In this document: positions 11,225 through 23,789 of the stretch, one piece after another
Position numbering within the stretch: position 1 is the first letter of the stretch
How the letters are laid out: each line of letters opens with the position of its first letter
Assembly: GCF_024868665.1 (NCBI RefSeq)
Contig: NC_079906.1
Coordinates: 15,325,829-15,389,828, forward strand
Source: Triplophysa rosa
Lineage: Eukaryota > Chordata > Actinopteri > Cypriniformes > Nemacheilidae
Reading direction: 5' to 3'
DNA length: 64,000 nt
Translations under genes and position numbers: made by a program
Notes under the pieces: model-generated
Told to the model about the DNA's origin: nothing
What the model saw: the letters and a program-made list of their open reading frames with translations, nothing else
Database searches by the model: none

Positions 11225-11586
11225 AGGAGCAGTGTGGAGAGTTTAGCGGCATCTAGCGGTGAGGTTGCGAATTGCGACTCACTCCACCCCTCCCTTTCGA
11301 AGCACTACGGCAGCTCTCACAGGACAAAGATGTTGTCGCATTTTTGCTTCTTTGCCGAAGGAGATAATGTATTTACAGAACAGTTTGCCCGTTTAGGGCT
11401 ACTGTAAAAACAACATGGCAAATTCCATGCAAGATGACCCGCTGTGTATGTAGATAGAAATAGCTCATTCTGATATAATAAAAACATAACGCTTCATTAT
11501 GTAAGGTCTTTATACACCTCCGAAGACGTGATATATAATACTGCAGTTCTGTCAGTAAATCCTCCTAAATATTACACACAGCACCT
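11225..11586 (+). mobile_element. TTAA-flanked non-autonomous transposon (362 bp)
   Basis: The left end AGGAGCAGTGTGG is preceded by TTAA (11221-11224). The right end, read inverted, is AGGTGCTGTGTG and is followed by TTAA (11587-11590). Internal blocks (TAGCGGCATCTA.CGGTGAGG, TTTCGAAGCACTACG, GAAGGAGATAA, AATAGAAATAGCTCATTCT, AACATAACGCTT) are shared with the copy at 51387-51895, which fixes the limits independently. There is no coding capacity. Confidence 0.8.
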
Positions 11587-11590
11587 TTAA

Positions 11591-13489
11591 ATGGTGATTT
11601 GAGGGTCAAGACTGGTTTTAGGGTGAAGGTTACAATTAGGTTTAGTATAAGGGATAAGGTTAGGCACTTACTGTAGTTGTGATGGTTAAGGTTAGGGGCT
11701 AAAGATTCAGTTGGACGTGCCCCATCCAGTCACTAGCGGTCGCTGTCGCTGGTGTCATCGGAAATCGCCAGCTCTCCATTGAAATAAATGGGATTGTGTC
11801 GCCGTGTGGCTGTCTCGCTTGTAGTGTGAGTGGGGAATAAGACAGCAAGTCAATTTGTTTTACTATTATACATCAGGACAGGACGGGCAGGCAAACTTGT
11901 GAATGATCATATGAGAAAGGGAGCGATGTGAACACAGCAGATATTTCTATTTAAACCATGATTTTGTGAATTTAAAAATGATTTATATTTCAAAAACCCT
12001 TTCTCCAGCTCTAAATCAGTTGGACAGCTAATATATTGGTGTTTTAGTGCCTTTGAACCCTCATTTCACAGTCTGGGGGTCATTAGACTGTGGTGAGACT
12101 GATCAATTCACCCAGCAAGACAGCATCATGGCTGCTTTAAATTTCAGCACACAGACCTATAAATATTCTCCCCCTCTCTCTCTTTCTTTCTGTCTCCCTT
12201 TCTCTGTCCCTTTTCGCTCTTTCTTTTTCAGCCTCACTCTGGAAATGCCTTGAAAGGAAATGAGGTGAAAACTTGGCTTTAATCGCATAAATGGCCGCCG
12301 TGAGCTCAAGCCGGGGCTGCACCAGGTACTCACGGGGGTCACAGCGCATTAACCCGCTCTGGTATTCACTTCAGTTTGCTGAAACTGACTACAAGCTGAA
12401 AAAATCTGCAGTTCTCCTCTTGGGTCAGCAGTGCCGGTTCAGAACCGTGTTGCTGGCAAATGAGCTAAAGCTGCTGTTTTTCCAAGCTTCTTTATGTCTT
12501 TGCCTCAAAGGCTTCTTCATGAAAACTGCTGATGTGCTGTTCTGTATAGCTGGCGTGCTTTGATGTATCTCTTTCTATATCGTCAGTCTTCTTTGATTGT
12601 CGCCTCGGTGATGTCCTGCATGTAAACATCTTTACAAGCTAATTTGTCAGATTTGATTCCAACGAAAACCGCCAAGAGCTGACAGAGAATGAATGTACAT
12701 TACAATATTTTTTACATTTAATCTAATTGTATACTGCACTGTTTTATTGGAGTTTCTGTCTTCATTAGTTTTTGTTCCTCTGTCTGTATCTATGTATGTA
12801 TATAGAAATATTAGAAATGCAGGATGTGTATTTCATACAGGATATTGGTCAACTGAATTCCTGGTGTAACCATAATAATAACCAAAACCAAATAACATAG
12901 TTTTTCAGCAACAACTTGCAGAGCAAAAACTAGTTTGCACCAAGATACACCAAGCATGCAGGTGAAGGGCATCCTGTACCTATGTCTGTTGTGTTGTACA
13001 GCGGCTTTATCCCTCAGCAGGCCTTAAGGACCAGGACCATTTCGATGGTAAAGGCCATTTCTCTCTTTTTCACTTTCTTTTTCTCCTTTTCTCGCTCTTC
13101 TCTCCAATGAATTCAGTGTAGAGTTCTCACTCAGAATCTACTCCACTAGATAAGATCTTTCCCATCCTCTCACACACATCACAACACACGCACAAATCAC
13201 ATCTCTTGGCATGTCAAGCTATAGCTTGTTGACCATCTGATTGAATAATCTCTATGAATCACCAAGGGGGAAATGTTTGGTTGGTTTTGTGGTGCAGTTA
13301 GCCCCTGCTGGAAGATACCTTAACTACATCGACTTAACCCAAATCTTACATAATTGTAAATTATTGCATAGTAGCTATTTATTGTAATGCATGCTAATTT
13401 TGAAATGAAAATTTTGTGGACACATGTAAATATTTCTGGAGGGCTCTTAATAGCGATATGTCCATCTGTGAATAGCCATGTGGTGTTAA
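11591..13489. other. Non-coding stretch with CT-rich tract
   Basis: A TCTCTCTCTTTCTTTCTG-type low-complexity run lies at 12170-12235 and another at 13060-13115. A CTAGCGGTCGCTGTCGCTGG segment at 11733-11752 resembles a dispersed fish repeat. Nothing else was recognised. Confidence 0.35.
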
Positions 13490-13710
13490 TGGAATAGTTG
13501 ACCCCCAAAACTACAAATTTTGTTGTAATGATTTATGCACCGTCATATCGTTTAAAACCTGTATATGGCTGTTTTTCTGCAGAACACAAAATAAGTTATT
13601 TTTGTGTTAAAGTCAATGTGGGCCAATGTTGTTTGGTTACCAACATTCTTCAGAATATCCTCTTTTGTGTTCTGCAGAAGAAAGAAAGTGATACAGATTT
13701 AAAATGACAT
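13490..13710. mobile_element. Palindromic GTTCACCC-type MITE, copy a (decayed)
   Basis: It begins after TTAA (13486-13489) with a GGAATAGTTGACCC end. It then shows the family's arm blocks: AAACCTGTAT, TTCTGCAGAACACAAAA, GGTTACCAACATTCTTCAGAATAT and TTTTGTGTTCTGCAGAAGAAAG. The two arms are mutual inverted copies. The right terminus is lost. The family is abundant in cyprinids; I associate it with Angel-like MITEs but am not certain of the name. Confidence 0.7.
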
Positions 13711-13955
13711 GAGCGCTTCTGCAAAAGGACAGTATTCTCCTTATACTTTAGTTCTTTTTGGTCTATGCAGCTGAATTCACAACCTTCATTATTTGACCTC
13801 TACGGAAATATGATTGATGAAAGATGACAACCTTACAGTAAATCTACCACGGGGATAGACGGATTAGACGTCGGCCACCAGTTAGATCATTGTGAGCGTT
13901 CTACTAAAAGACATTGATAACAGGCATGTGGCTGACTGATAAACAAGCGTTAAAC

Positions 13956-14227
13956 CTACAATTTTTAAAATAAAGGTGCTTCACGATGCCATTAAAGAAC
14001 TTTTTTGTCTAAGCGGTTCCATAAAGAACCTTTCACATCCGAAGAACTTTTCTGTTTCTTAAAAGGTTCTTTGTGGTAATAAAAGGTTCTTCAGATTATA
14101 AAAAGGTAAAAAAGCGATGTTTCTTTTAAGAACCTTTGACTGAATGGTTCTCTGTTGAACCAAAAATGGTTCTTCTATGGCATCGCTGTGAAGAACCTTT
14201 ATAGCACCTTTATTTTTAAGAGCGTAG
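13956..14227. mobile_element. Palindromic MITE with AAGAACCTTT arms
   Basis: The two halves are inverted copies. The left end CTACAATTTTTAAAATAAAGG pairs with the right end CTTTATTTTTAAGAGCGTAG, and GATGCCAT (left) pairs with ATGGCATC (right). The interior repeats GGTTCTT / AAGAACC several times. It has no coding capacity. Transcribed through, it would fold into one long hairpin. Confidence 0.8.
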
Positions 14228-15582
14228 GAAATTCAAAGTCCAGTACAAAGTGAGTAAATCCATCCAAATGCACAAATGTGACAGAGAGGTAAACAAACAG
14301 AATGTGAGATGTAGAGGAATTTGATGCTTTGATGCATACTAATAAATGAAATAGATGGGCACACTTGTTTTGTTCCTGAGGGGTAATTTAGGTTCACATG
14401 ACTGCACACTATGAAGAGGTCTTATTTGATTTATTTGATCAGTAATCCATTTTCCTCAAGAGGCCTGGAATATATGTTTATCAAATGAGGATAAGCTCCA
14501 CCCCTTGATAGTGTTTGGACATGCGCCAGGCATTCACTGTGAATCTCATGCTTGGAAAGGATGCACAAATAAATCAATTAAGAAGACCCACATGAGTCAA
14601 AGCAATCATTTCCTTTAAACCAAGTGAGTAAACTCGGCTAATAAGATTATTTAACGCTGCAGTGGCTATAGCTTTGTCTGCATGTGGAATTGAGCTTGGC
14701 TGACCAGGTGTGTCTCTTCATGTGCTGAAGTGAGGGGGGGTCTGGTTGCTCTGGCTTGTCTCCAGGTTCTTCTCTCATGCAATAATTGATGCTGGATGCA
14801 GTGAGCTGTTGTCTCCATCTAGCAAAGCTAGAGAATTATTAGTAATTCAGGATGACAGGTCTGTGAAATCAGGATTGAGCTGGTCACAGTTCAGAAAACG
14901 CCATTAAAAGAGTTTATTGGCAAGAGTTGAGACAACCTTGAATTAGGCAGAGAGAGAGGGGGAGATTGAAAGATTGTAATGTACATTCTTTTACCACCAG
15001 CTAGGGCAAAGTTAACGGATGTGAGTGTATGTGTGTTTTTTAATTAGTTTGATGAGAACTTTGTTGATAAGTAATAACAGTGACGGTGAGCATGAATATG
15101 TCACTCCGGCATAGATCGGCACTTAGAACCGCTCACACACACATATATATCACTGCATCTGTCTTCTGATCTGCATCCTGCTGATTCAGCACAGATTCAC
15201 ACGTTAATCACTCCCATCAGCACCAGGCATCCACTTAACTCACGGTCTTCTGGAAAAGAAAGGGGGAAAGATTTGGTACTAAATCTGATCTGGATGTAAC
15301 AGGGCTCTAGCCAAAGAAATAACAAGCTGATTATTCAAGTGAGTCAAGTGTGTGTGTCCGTAGTAGCGTTCGGCCTCTAGGGCACAGTCAGCCCCAGTAA
15401 TTGGAAAGAAGGGTAGTTATACTGTAGCAGAGAACACGGACACAGACGTTATGAAACCCGTTAGTCTGTTTTCATTGATTATTTGCATTATGACTCTCTT
15501 TTCTCACGGCTGTCTCTTTCTACGTTCTGTGTCTTATCCCTTTTATTGGCAAACCGAGACAGGCTTCTACAAGATTCTGTTT
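14228..15582. other. Unique-looking non-coding stretch
   Basis: No transposon ends or genes were seen. Composition is even. Short stretches (14440-14640, 14640-14900) have few simple repeats and could be regulatory, but I cannot show it. Confidence 0.3.
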
Positions 15583-15586
15583 TTAA

Positions 15587-15690
15587 ATGGAGAGTTCACC
15601 CAAAAATGTCATTTAATCACCCTCAAATTGTTCCTGATGAACACAAAGGAAGATATTTGGAAGAACGTTTGCAATTTTCATTTCTGGGCA
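15587..15690 (+). mobile_element. GTTCACCC-type MITE, copy b (left fragment)
   Basis: Starts after TTAA (15583-15586) with GGAGAGTTCACCCAAAAATG. It continues with TCATTTAATCACCCTCAAATTGTTCC and GATATTTGGAAGAACG blocks, then breaks off into the hAT-like relic that follows. Confidence 0.65.
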
Positions 15691-16309
15691 GAGAGACTTT
15701 TTTTTGTCAAAATGACGGACAGGCTCGTAAAAAATCCGTCATAATCTATTATTACCAGTCACTATGGTGCAAGGTGGCGTTACGTGGTAATTAGCATGTT
15801 CGACGTCATCATGCTGTACTTGCGTTTACTCTTGGAACTTGCTGTATTTTAATACAACTGAATGCCCAATAAAGCCGTTGTTGTTTATATTTATTTATAT
15901 ATTTAATGTTTCTGTTGTCAGACATAAAATAAAAATTACAGACAAATGTTTATGTTCATATGTCTAGTCAGTAACAAATGACAAGTGCTTGTAAATGGTG
16001 TTTTGTACTCACTCAATCACAAGTAAGCTGCAGTTTGGTCATGAATGTGCTGCTTCTGCCGCTCTCTGAACAGAGAAGACGCCAAGAGAGACATCAGGGC
16101 TCAACGATAAGGATTTTTTCTACTGGCCCAGTCGGGCAAGTGATTCCAATTTTTACTGGCTCTGCCAAAATTTTCACTGGCCCCACCACAAAAAAGTATT
16201 AAATAACATCTAGTTATTTAGTTTTTTTTTTTTTACCTATGTAATCTTAATAAATAAGGGTATGATACCATAAAAACTATTAGCCTACAACTCAAAATTT
16301 CAACTATAC

Positions 16310-16832
16310 GCCCTTTTCACATGACGTCGCGCATCTTCCGTTCTGCCACGAAGCAGTGTATCATTACTTCCGCTAGCACTCCAGTTCATAAGGTGGCGGT
16401 AATGCACCTATAAGCTGGTTTGCCAACCGCCAGTAAAACTCAAGAAGTTACTTCCGCTAGCGCCTCAGAATGGAGTTTACCAAATGCCTTGCACATCTGC
16501 CACAAATACGGCTAGATGATGTACAACGTCTTGCAGACAAATTTTCGCTAACGACAAGATCAAAGCTAGAGAAAGGATACAAATTCTTCGTTGAACAGTA
16601 CCTGTTTGATTATGAAGGTAAGTGTTTTGTTTTCTTTTTGTGTTAGCGAAGGTGCTAGGATAAGTACTTGAATACGTGTTCTGTCAGTTTTTTTTCTCAC
16701 TGTTGTTAAATTCCAGCGCGACGGCAAAACGGAAGTTCTTCTTCTTCTTCTTCTTGTTTGTTGCAAGACGGATGTTATGATACACTGCTTTGCAAAAGGG
16801 CGGAAGTTAAGTGACGTCATTGTGAAAAGGGC
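16310..16832 (+). mobile_element. 523-bp TIR element carrying a spliced-type exon
   Basis: The ends GCCCTTTTCACATGACGTC (16310-16328) and GACGTCATTGTGAAAAGGGC (16813-16832) are inverted copies with one indel. A weaker inverted match continues inward (GCAGTGTATCAT on the left, ATGATACACTGC on the right), so the TIRs span about 70 bp. The right arm contains a short (TTC)n run at 16736-16755. No clear target duplication is visible. It sits inside older repeat sequence. The family was not identified. Confidence 0.75.
16470..16617 (+). CDS. Candidate first coding exon (49 codons) in TIR element
   Basis: An ATG at 16470 opens 49 codons beginning M-E-F-T-K-C and rich in Leu, Lys and Asp. They end at GAAG|GTAAGT, a consensus 5' splice site (GT at 16618-16619). 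Without splicing, the frame stops about 10 codons later. The composition (LPQIRLDDVQRLADKF, KLEKGYKFFVEQY) looks like an amphipathic helical N-terminus, not random sequence. No downstream acceptor or second exon is evident before the right TIR. I infer the exon was kept when the rest of an autonomous element's gene was deleted. The protein family was not recognised; a nuclease or transposase N-terminus or a captured host exon are both possible. Confidence 0.4.
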
Positions 16833-17930
16833 TTATTGTCGAAGACAACTAATCAGCAAGTCAAATAAGATCAAGTAATTAAAGTATGTGCAATAGCAGA
16901 GATAAATGTAGTAAAGCAAACATACAAATAATCAGTGCATTTCAGGTGTTTAAGGTTGGTCTAATAATAGTATTTATCGGGTACAGAAATTAAATAATGT
17001 AAATACTTTATAGTCTTCACTGTATTAAATATAATATTGATTTAACCGTACTACAGTTATAATTTAATCAGGGAAGAGCAGTGAGTGTTTTTTGTCTTCG
17101 TTCTTTGTTGTTTGATGAACAAAACTGAGACGTTTATTTTGCTGCTGCCCTTTTAAGAGAAGCACGGATCTAAAATAATGTAACACACACATTTTGTTTC
17201 CACATGCGTTTTGTTCCCGTTAGACATAATTTATTACTTTTTACAAGGATACTTGGTAATATTGGCATTTTGGCATAATTTTGTGTCGGTATGTCAGATT
17301 AAGATTAAGAAGACATTACTAAAATAACGTAATGTGAATTTGCAATTGCTATACTGTACTTGTGGTACAGTCAGCTGAGCTGCTGTTCAGCCCTGCGCTG
17401 CGCGCTCCCAAAGCGCTGCTGGCAGCATGAACCGCCGTAAATCCTAGTGCTTTTATGCGCGAGGCGCGGCAGACACGGGAGATGCGCAGGAAGGTTGAAA
17501 CCCATCCGTCTAGCGCGTTTACATAGAACAACGGTGGGAAAGTAGCACCGCAGGATGGAAAATCACGTTGTCTTTGAATGGCCGGGCCGGTCGCTGTAGC
17601 TCACGGCACGGCATACACATACTTTGCGTGTTCTGTACATTAATGAAAACAGGTCACACCACAACAAAATGTGCACTCACACAAATGTTGAATCTCACAC
17701 ATCGGATCTCGCGCCACGAGCTCTCGTCACACCCCTACGCTCTAATGAAAGGAAATAACAAAACGGGGAGTTACAAATTGCCCTTATTGTAATCCGTCAA
17801 AATGACGGACGGCCTTCAGATTTTCCCGTCACTGGTAAAAAAAATCTGTCAATGACGGAGAATTTTCGGTTAACGCGACCTCTTTTTCTGGGGCATCATT
17901 GACTACAATAGTAGGAACCATAGTTCGATT

Positions 17931-18060
17931 AATCGGAAAAATAATTGTCAGATTATTTGATAATCAAAATGGTCATAAATTGCAGCCTAGATAGAAGCAT
18001 CTAGGGCTACATGATTAATCATAATTATTTTTAAACTCATTATCTGCATTATCTAACTTC
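17931..18060. mobile_element. Adjacent hAT-like terminal fragments
   Basis: GATTAATCGG ... AATTGCAGCCTA and then CTAGGGCTACATGATTAATC lie side by side. Both resemble the AGGGCTGCA.GATTAATCG ends common to fish hAT elements, facing opposite ways. No element body is attributable to them. Confidence 0.35.
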
Positions 18061-21000
18061 CCTCAAGAGGGTCTATTTTTTGTTACTTTTTTGTATTGTT
18101 TTAGTTAATTTCACTGTATAAAAACACAAGTTTTATTATTTTTTTATTCATTAAATACATCTTTTTTTTAAGACAATGCATAATCATATACAATAATCCT
18201 GATTTCAGTATATTGGCCAAAAATATGTTTGTGTTGTAACTGAGCAGCTTTAGAAGAATGGCAGCATTGCGGGATGCTGTCCCTAGGGATATGGTTTATG
18301 ATAAGAGATGACCTCATACTAGACGCCACTAGTGAAAGATACACCATAGCCATAAAACATGTCAACACTACATTTTACAGTATCAAATGTATACATAATT
18401 AATCATCATCACTAAGAAATATCTTTTGATACGTATGGTTGAGTTGGAGGCTTTAAGAATGAATCTCTAATGTGACTGGTCCAGAATGACAGTTCTAAGT
18501 GGTTGCATGTCATAATTACCAAACCCTGTGGGACTCCGCAGTGGAGCCAACAAATTCATCATCAATTAAGTCGACCATTAGTAATGTGATTTATTTCCCC
18601 GAGCATCTCCATCACTATCATCCACGAGCAAATCCATCGTCTTGTGGAAAGAGGGCGAAGTGCTACGCAGGAGCAGACGTACACGGCACGGCAGCTTCCT
18701 TTTTTTGTCTCAGGAAACTTCTACAGGTAATTTGTTTTCAGCCCGACTGCCCCAGTTAGTGTCGAACAAGAGGGTGTGGGTTGAGGAGGAAAAAGGAGTA
18801 GAAGAAACAGAGGTAAGGGTTCGTAGGAAAGTTCATGCCTTTTCAACAAGACAACGTCTCAGGAGAGCCACAGCGGAATGCACGGGATGAGATGAATGAG
18901 AATCACCAGCATGGAACAAATGCAAAGGAATGTGGGTCTCCTGCAGTCGCAGATGCTAAAGGATATCCCATGAGGCACTGCACACTCGCATCAGGATAAC
19001 ATGCAGTGGCAGTGTCTCTCTTTTGAAGCATGGTAGAAACTGTAATTATTTGCCGTACTAATTGAAGAAGGTTCGAGAACTAATGTGCGCTGTCATGGAA
19101 AATTAAAATGGGCGGAGATCGTTTTAGAGCCAATTTTTGTGGAGGTCTGCGAACGTGACGTTGATTGATAACGCTGGAAATGTTGCTCTACATTTAGATG
19201 TTATCAGGATATTCTTATCAGCCAAGATGAAAGAGCTCTATTCTCTGTCTGAACCACATTTACAGTGACGAACAAGGGAGCTGCTTCATTTATCAGTAGC
19301 GTATCACGTCATTGCATACCGCCGTGCAAACCGTGGGAAATTTTTACTTTAAAGTGTATTTGCTGTTTAACAGAAATCACAGAATCTTGCATCGCAATAC
19401 AAAATAAGGCTGCAGTTTAACATTTCAATTGCACATGTACTAATTATTAGTTGTAGTGTTTGATATACAACAACTCTTGTTAACAAGAGGTTAATACTGA
19501 GAAACCCGACTAATATTGTGTATTTTTTTCTCAAAATGATTATTCAGAAAAAATGCCTGCCAAGCAGCACACAGATTGACAGTCTGTCTACAGTATATAA
19601 GTGAGGTGACAACAATTTCCTCCCCCTGCTCAAAGCACTCTGTAATCTTTCCACTCCCGCTTCATTTTTGGCTTCTATCTCCCGATTCGTCTCATTACGT
19701 GCTCACTAGGAAGATGAACCCTATTGGCTGTTTGGCCAATCAAATTAAGAAAGCAGAACTAACTGTTATATAAAGTGTATTCGATAAAGTTCTTAAATGA
19801 ATCGACCCATGGACATACTCATTTTTAGGCTTTCCAGTTGTCATCTGATTGACTCTAATTTGCTTAATGTGGACAAATGTCCTTCATTTTCTGCATCACA
19901 AAGCATAAAAAGGCAATTTTCCATTGTCACCTGCGTGCAAAGTAAGAGCCTATCCATAAGAATCACAGATGAGATCTCTTTAATATCTCAGTTGCAGTTA
20001 TCTCAGGGAGACAAAATGGGGAGCTTTTACTTTTCATCTCCTGCATCTCAGATATTTCCCCCGAGAAAAAGACACTGAAATCTCACAAATGTCTCCATTA
20101 GTTTCAAAAGAGATTTCAACGTGACAAACTCAGCTCAGTTTTGCAAAGTCTCCCATCAAAAGTCAAGATTATTAATGATTTAAATATTAATTTAAAATTA
20201 TACATTTCTCATGCAGTTTTTCCCAAATACAGATTATTTTTCCTTATACGGTCTACATTCATTTTACAGCTTCACACTCAAAATCTAAACAATGGCCTAA
20301 TTTGTTTATATTTTATTTCTTATGCGCAATTTTTGGAGAAAACTAAGTTGACATATAAATGAAACACAACTGAGAACTCCTGCGCTTAGAAAGAGCAACC
20401 TTTGAGCGATAAAGTTGGCCTTTGGGTACCCTGACAAAAACGAAGGCCTTTCACAGTCCGTATGAAGAGGGTTTGTGTGTCAAGATAATTTTCTCTCAAA
20501 TATCATATGCAGTGATTTGGTTTAAGGATTCATAATGTTTGAATTGGCTGCTTTTTCAGTTAATCGGTTGGAATTTCAGTTGGCCACTTCTCACGGATTT
20601 GTGGGTAAACTATCACTTTAAATCACACAGCTGCATTTTCATCATTGTGACTATGTCACTAATTAATTATGATTACAGAGACTCAAACATTGTAAATCAA
20701 GTAAAGCTCTTATGTAAAACTCCAAACATTCATCATTACTTAGCTTCTGTCTCTTTCTCTCTCCCTCTTCCTCTTTTTCTTTACGGTGTTCAAACACAAC
20801 CTTTCACCATCATTAAACTGACAAATTGCTTTTACTATTTAGGAGGTAAATTAACCGCAAGGGATTTGAATCTCCTGCTTGGCTGATGTCAGTGTGAGAA
20901 AAAACTCTCATACAGCAGAATTTTACACCTCTTTGGGCTAAAAAGTCAACATGTGTGATTTAAGACCTGGGTACGAGGTTCAGTGCGATGTCAAAAGTGT

Positions 21001-21313
21001 AATCTGTGTAATCTAATTCTTTCTGTATCGGTGCCCGGTAACCCCCATGAGCCAGACTCATATCTGAGACCATACATATAGGGCCACTTTACAAGCATAA
21101 AGTGGAGGTGTTATGGTTTAGTGGTGTAACTTTATGACAGATTGATAGGGACCGAGGACCGTTTGATGAGGAAACATTCCTAGAAATCTGTTTTCAGGCG
21201 AATTCTGTTGCAGTAAAACAGGTCCTTGGTAATTTAAATGCAAATTGATTCAACCATGCATTCTTTATGCTTACGGTCAAATATAAATGAAATATAAAAG
21301 TTTCTTAATTCTC
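18061..21313. other. Long unique-looking non-coding stretch
   Basis: No transposon ends or recognisable genes. The segment 18490-18960 has even composition and few repeats, and might hold conserved non-coding DNA. CT-rich runs lie near 20750-20780. Short frames such as those near 20539-20886 show no domain. Confidence 0.3.
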
Positions 21314-21317
21314 TTAA

Positions 21318-21891
21318 AGCGGCCCTAACACACACGGTTTCTGCCAATCTCATATTAATCTTGAGTACCTATAGAGTATTATTGCATACTTCGTATCTTC
21401 GAAGAGTATTTGGTTTGATCACATTTATAAAAGATAGATACAGCTGTATGATTATTTCCAAAAGCATATGGCGCGTGTGAGGGGTAGGGGTAAACTGAAC
21501 TAAAGCACGTGCGCACCCATTGCCAAACAAACACAGACATCAGTTTCACTCACCGCATGCGGTTCATGTCCGGCATCTTTTAGCGCTGGGACGGCTCCAG
21601 TGAAAGTGACGTGTGCGCATGCTCCTTCTCCTGCTCTCCTTGCTGCCGCATGCTTTTCTGGGAGAATTGTCCAATAAGGGACTAAGAAAAATTGTTATGA
21701 AACAGTTTTATATGTTCGAAAAAAACTTTCCGAAACCTGTACGATCGCTGGGGGAGTGTATCGAGCACAGAAATACTACGTAATATGCCCAACTCGTTTT
21801 TTTGACAAGTTGACCATGTTAAGCATGAGAAGACGGCACGTTTAACATTGTAAAGAAGTCAGAAGGCATGACACACCGTTGCACCACCCCT
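21318..21891 (+). mobile_element. TTAA-flanked transposon, copy A of an inverted pair
   Basis: Flanked by TTAA at 21314-21317 and 21892-21895. It aligns in inverted orientation with copy B (25171-25865) along almost its whole length. Shared blocks include ATCTTGAGTAC, CACATTTATAAAAGA, ACTAAAGCACGTGCGCACCC, GAGAATTGTCCAATAAGGGA, CTGGGGGAGTGTAT, CATGAGAAGAC and CACCGTTGCAC. The ends (AGCGGCCCTAAC; AGGGGTGGTGCAAC read inward from the right) are related but imperfect. There is no coding capacity. Confidence 0.8.
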
Positions 21892-21906
21892 TTAATGCGC
21901 ACTTCT

Positions 21907-22303
21907 GTTGAAAAGTTTAGGGTCACTTATGCATTCTTTACATGTTTTTTCTTCAGTTTAAAATAATAGTAAACTCATGAAAACTATGGAATAACACAAA
22001 TGTAATTGGGATATTGTGTTGTAACTTAAGGCAGTTTTTGTATAGAATTATTCAAATTGTATGCTTGTTGTATCTCACTCAGGGATACTTTTTCAACATT
22101 ACTGAAGGAGTGAGTTCCCGTGTATTCTGGACTCTTATTGGCTACTTCAAAGTCATGCACTTCTCAAAAACTTCCAAAAAATGATTTAATAAAAGCTTAT
22201 TTTTGTTTTCTAATCAATTAAAATAATATATTCACACCAATATATTTTTGTCTTTATACGTTTTTATCATCGGAAACAGTTGACCCCAAACTTTTAAAAA
22301 GTC
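21907..22303. mobile_element. Tc1-like MITE with AAAGTTTGGGGTCA-type ends
   Basis: The left end GTTGAAAAGTTTAGGGTCACTT (21907-) matches the right end GTTGACCCCAAACTTTT (22279-22295) in inverted orientation. The interior of about 400 bp is AT-rich and non-coding. Similar ends are common on non-autonomous Tc1/mariner elements in fish. It lies only about 12 bp from the TTAA element to its left. Confidence 0.55.
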
Positions 22304-23360
22304 ATTATTTTTACCTTTTGCTAATAAAAATATTGTTGGTAATAATAATAAGTGTTTAAAAAATTGTTCCCTCTTATATGAAAGATCTTATTAATGAGAA
22401 CACAAAACAAGTAACAAGAAGAAGATTATTGACTGTTGTGCAGGGTGATGGGTTTTCAGGGTGAAAACTTTAATGAGAAAACCATCCTTGACTTTCCTCA
22501 TAAAAGGTTACGATTTGACAGATCGCTACACAAGTAAAACACTGCAAATTACGCTTGCAAGTTCTCATTAATCAGATGTTAGTTATGTGTGAGCAGCATA
22601 ATACATGCTAATTTAAATTTATTAACAAGATTTCTGAAAATTAGCATATTATTTGCTTTAAGACTGTATGTAATGGATTAATACAAAAAAGTGAGCCGTA
22701 TACCGAACAAATCACTTGACATTCATAAATGGCGAGTGCTTCTCAAAATCATTCCTCTCCATTCTGGCCAGATGCTCTCTCACCCAAGTGCACCATCATT
22801 GGGTCATTTGTAACAAAAGCCGTTTAACCCACTGCTGAGATTAACAGTGACAAAAGCATAATGCTGCGACTGCCCGAATACCACAGCAGTAACATAAATA
22901 ACGTCTGCCAGGACCACACAACGAAACGGCGCTGCGCTTACAGATAGAGCCATTTACACAGACAGATGAGCCTGCAAATAAATCATTGCCGTTTGTTTAC
23001 AGGAGTATGATCCAAAATAGGCCAGGTGCACATTTCCATGGTAACTTAAGATAGGATAGAACAGTTGAAAACGGGTGTGACGCTTAGCCAAAAAATGAAG
23101 CGCATTGCCTTTAGGCACACATTGAGCAGAATGTTAAGCTGCTACGAAAAGAGCAAATTGGGATGAAATTACAATTCTTGAAGGATTTAAAATGATATCA
23201 GCTATACTGATGTGCCTGCAGTTGCATGGGAATGACTATTTCCAAAAAGCTTTCTTTTCCCAGCTCTCTGGCAAAAACATCCTTTATACTGTGGATGAAG
23301 ATACACATATGGCATGTGTTAATCATAATAATATGATAACTAATGTGTCACTTTGACCCT
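22304..23360. other. Unique-looking non-coding stretch
   Basis: No gene or transposon end was recognised. Even composition from 22700 to 23100. Confidence 0.3.
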
Positions 23361-23789
23361 TTTAGATGTTCCTTGCTCTCTGGCTCGTGGGCTCTCCCTG
23401 TTCTTCGTGGACGTTGCTCGGTGGCTTTGGTCGGGGTCACTGAGTGCAGCCATGACACGTCAGAGGAGATCTGGCCCTCCCGGCTGAGCCTGGTTTCTCC
23501 CGAGGTTTTTTTTTCTCCATTATTCAGCATTGGAGTTTGGGTTCCTCGCCACAGCAGAGCAGTGCAGTGTTGGCTTGCTCACCGGGAGACTGCATTTATT
23601 TATTTATTTATTCAGTTATTTATTAGATATTATTTATTATAATGATCTTGCTTGGTCTATAAACACCATGCACTGTGCTGTTTTACCTTTCTGTGTTTTT
23701 CTTATTTGCTCCTGTAAAGCTGCTTTGGAACAATGCACATTGTGAAAAGCGCTATATAAATAAAATTGAATTGAATTGAATTGAATTGG
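23361..23789 (+). mobile_element. L2-type LINE 3' end with (ATTGA)n tail
   Basis: The segment has the familiar fish L2-like 3' region (GAGCCTGGTTTCTCCCGAGG, TTGGGTTCCTCGCCACAG, GTAAAGCTGCTTTGGAACA, AAAAGCGCTATATAAATAAA) and ends in five ATTGA-type pentamers (23764-23789). The tail sets the orientation as plus. Only the 3' untranslated end is present; reverse transcriptase is missing, as expected for a 5'-truncated insertion. An ATTT-rich run near 23595-23640 is part of it. Confidence 0.75.

Larger units (their letters stand above)
15691..17930. mobile_element. Degenerate composite hAT-like relic (low confidence)
   Basis: A GTCAAAATGACGGAC block occurs at both 15708-15722 and about 17788-17803. 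A CAGGGCTCAACGATAAGG segment at about 16098 looks like a hAT terminus. A translated-looking piece at 17555-17600 quickly meets a stop. The stretch 17370-17730 is GC-richer than its neighbours, as in decayed coding DNA. The relic is split by a separate TIR element at 16310-16832. No intact reading frame is present. Confidence 0.35.
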
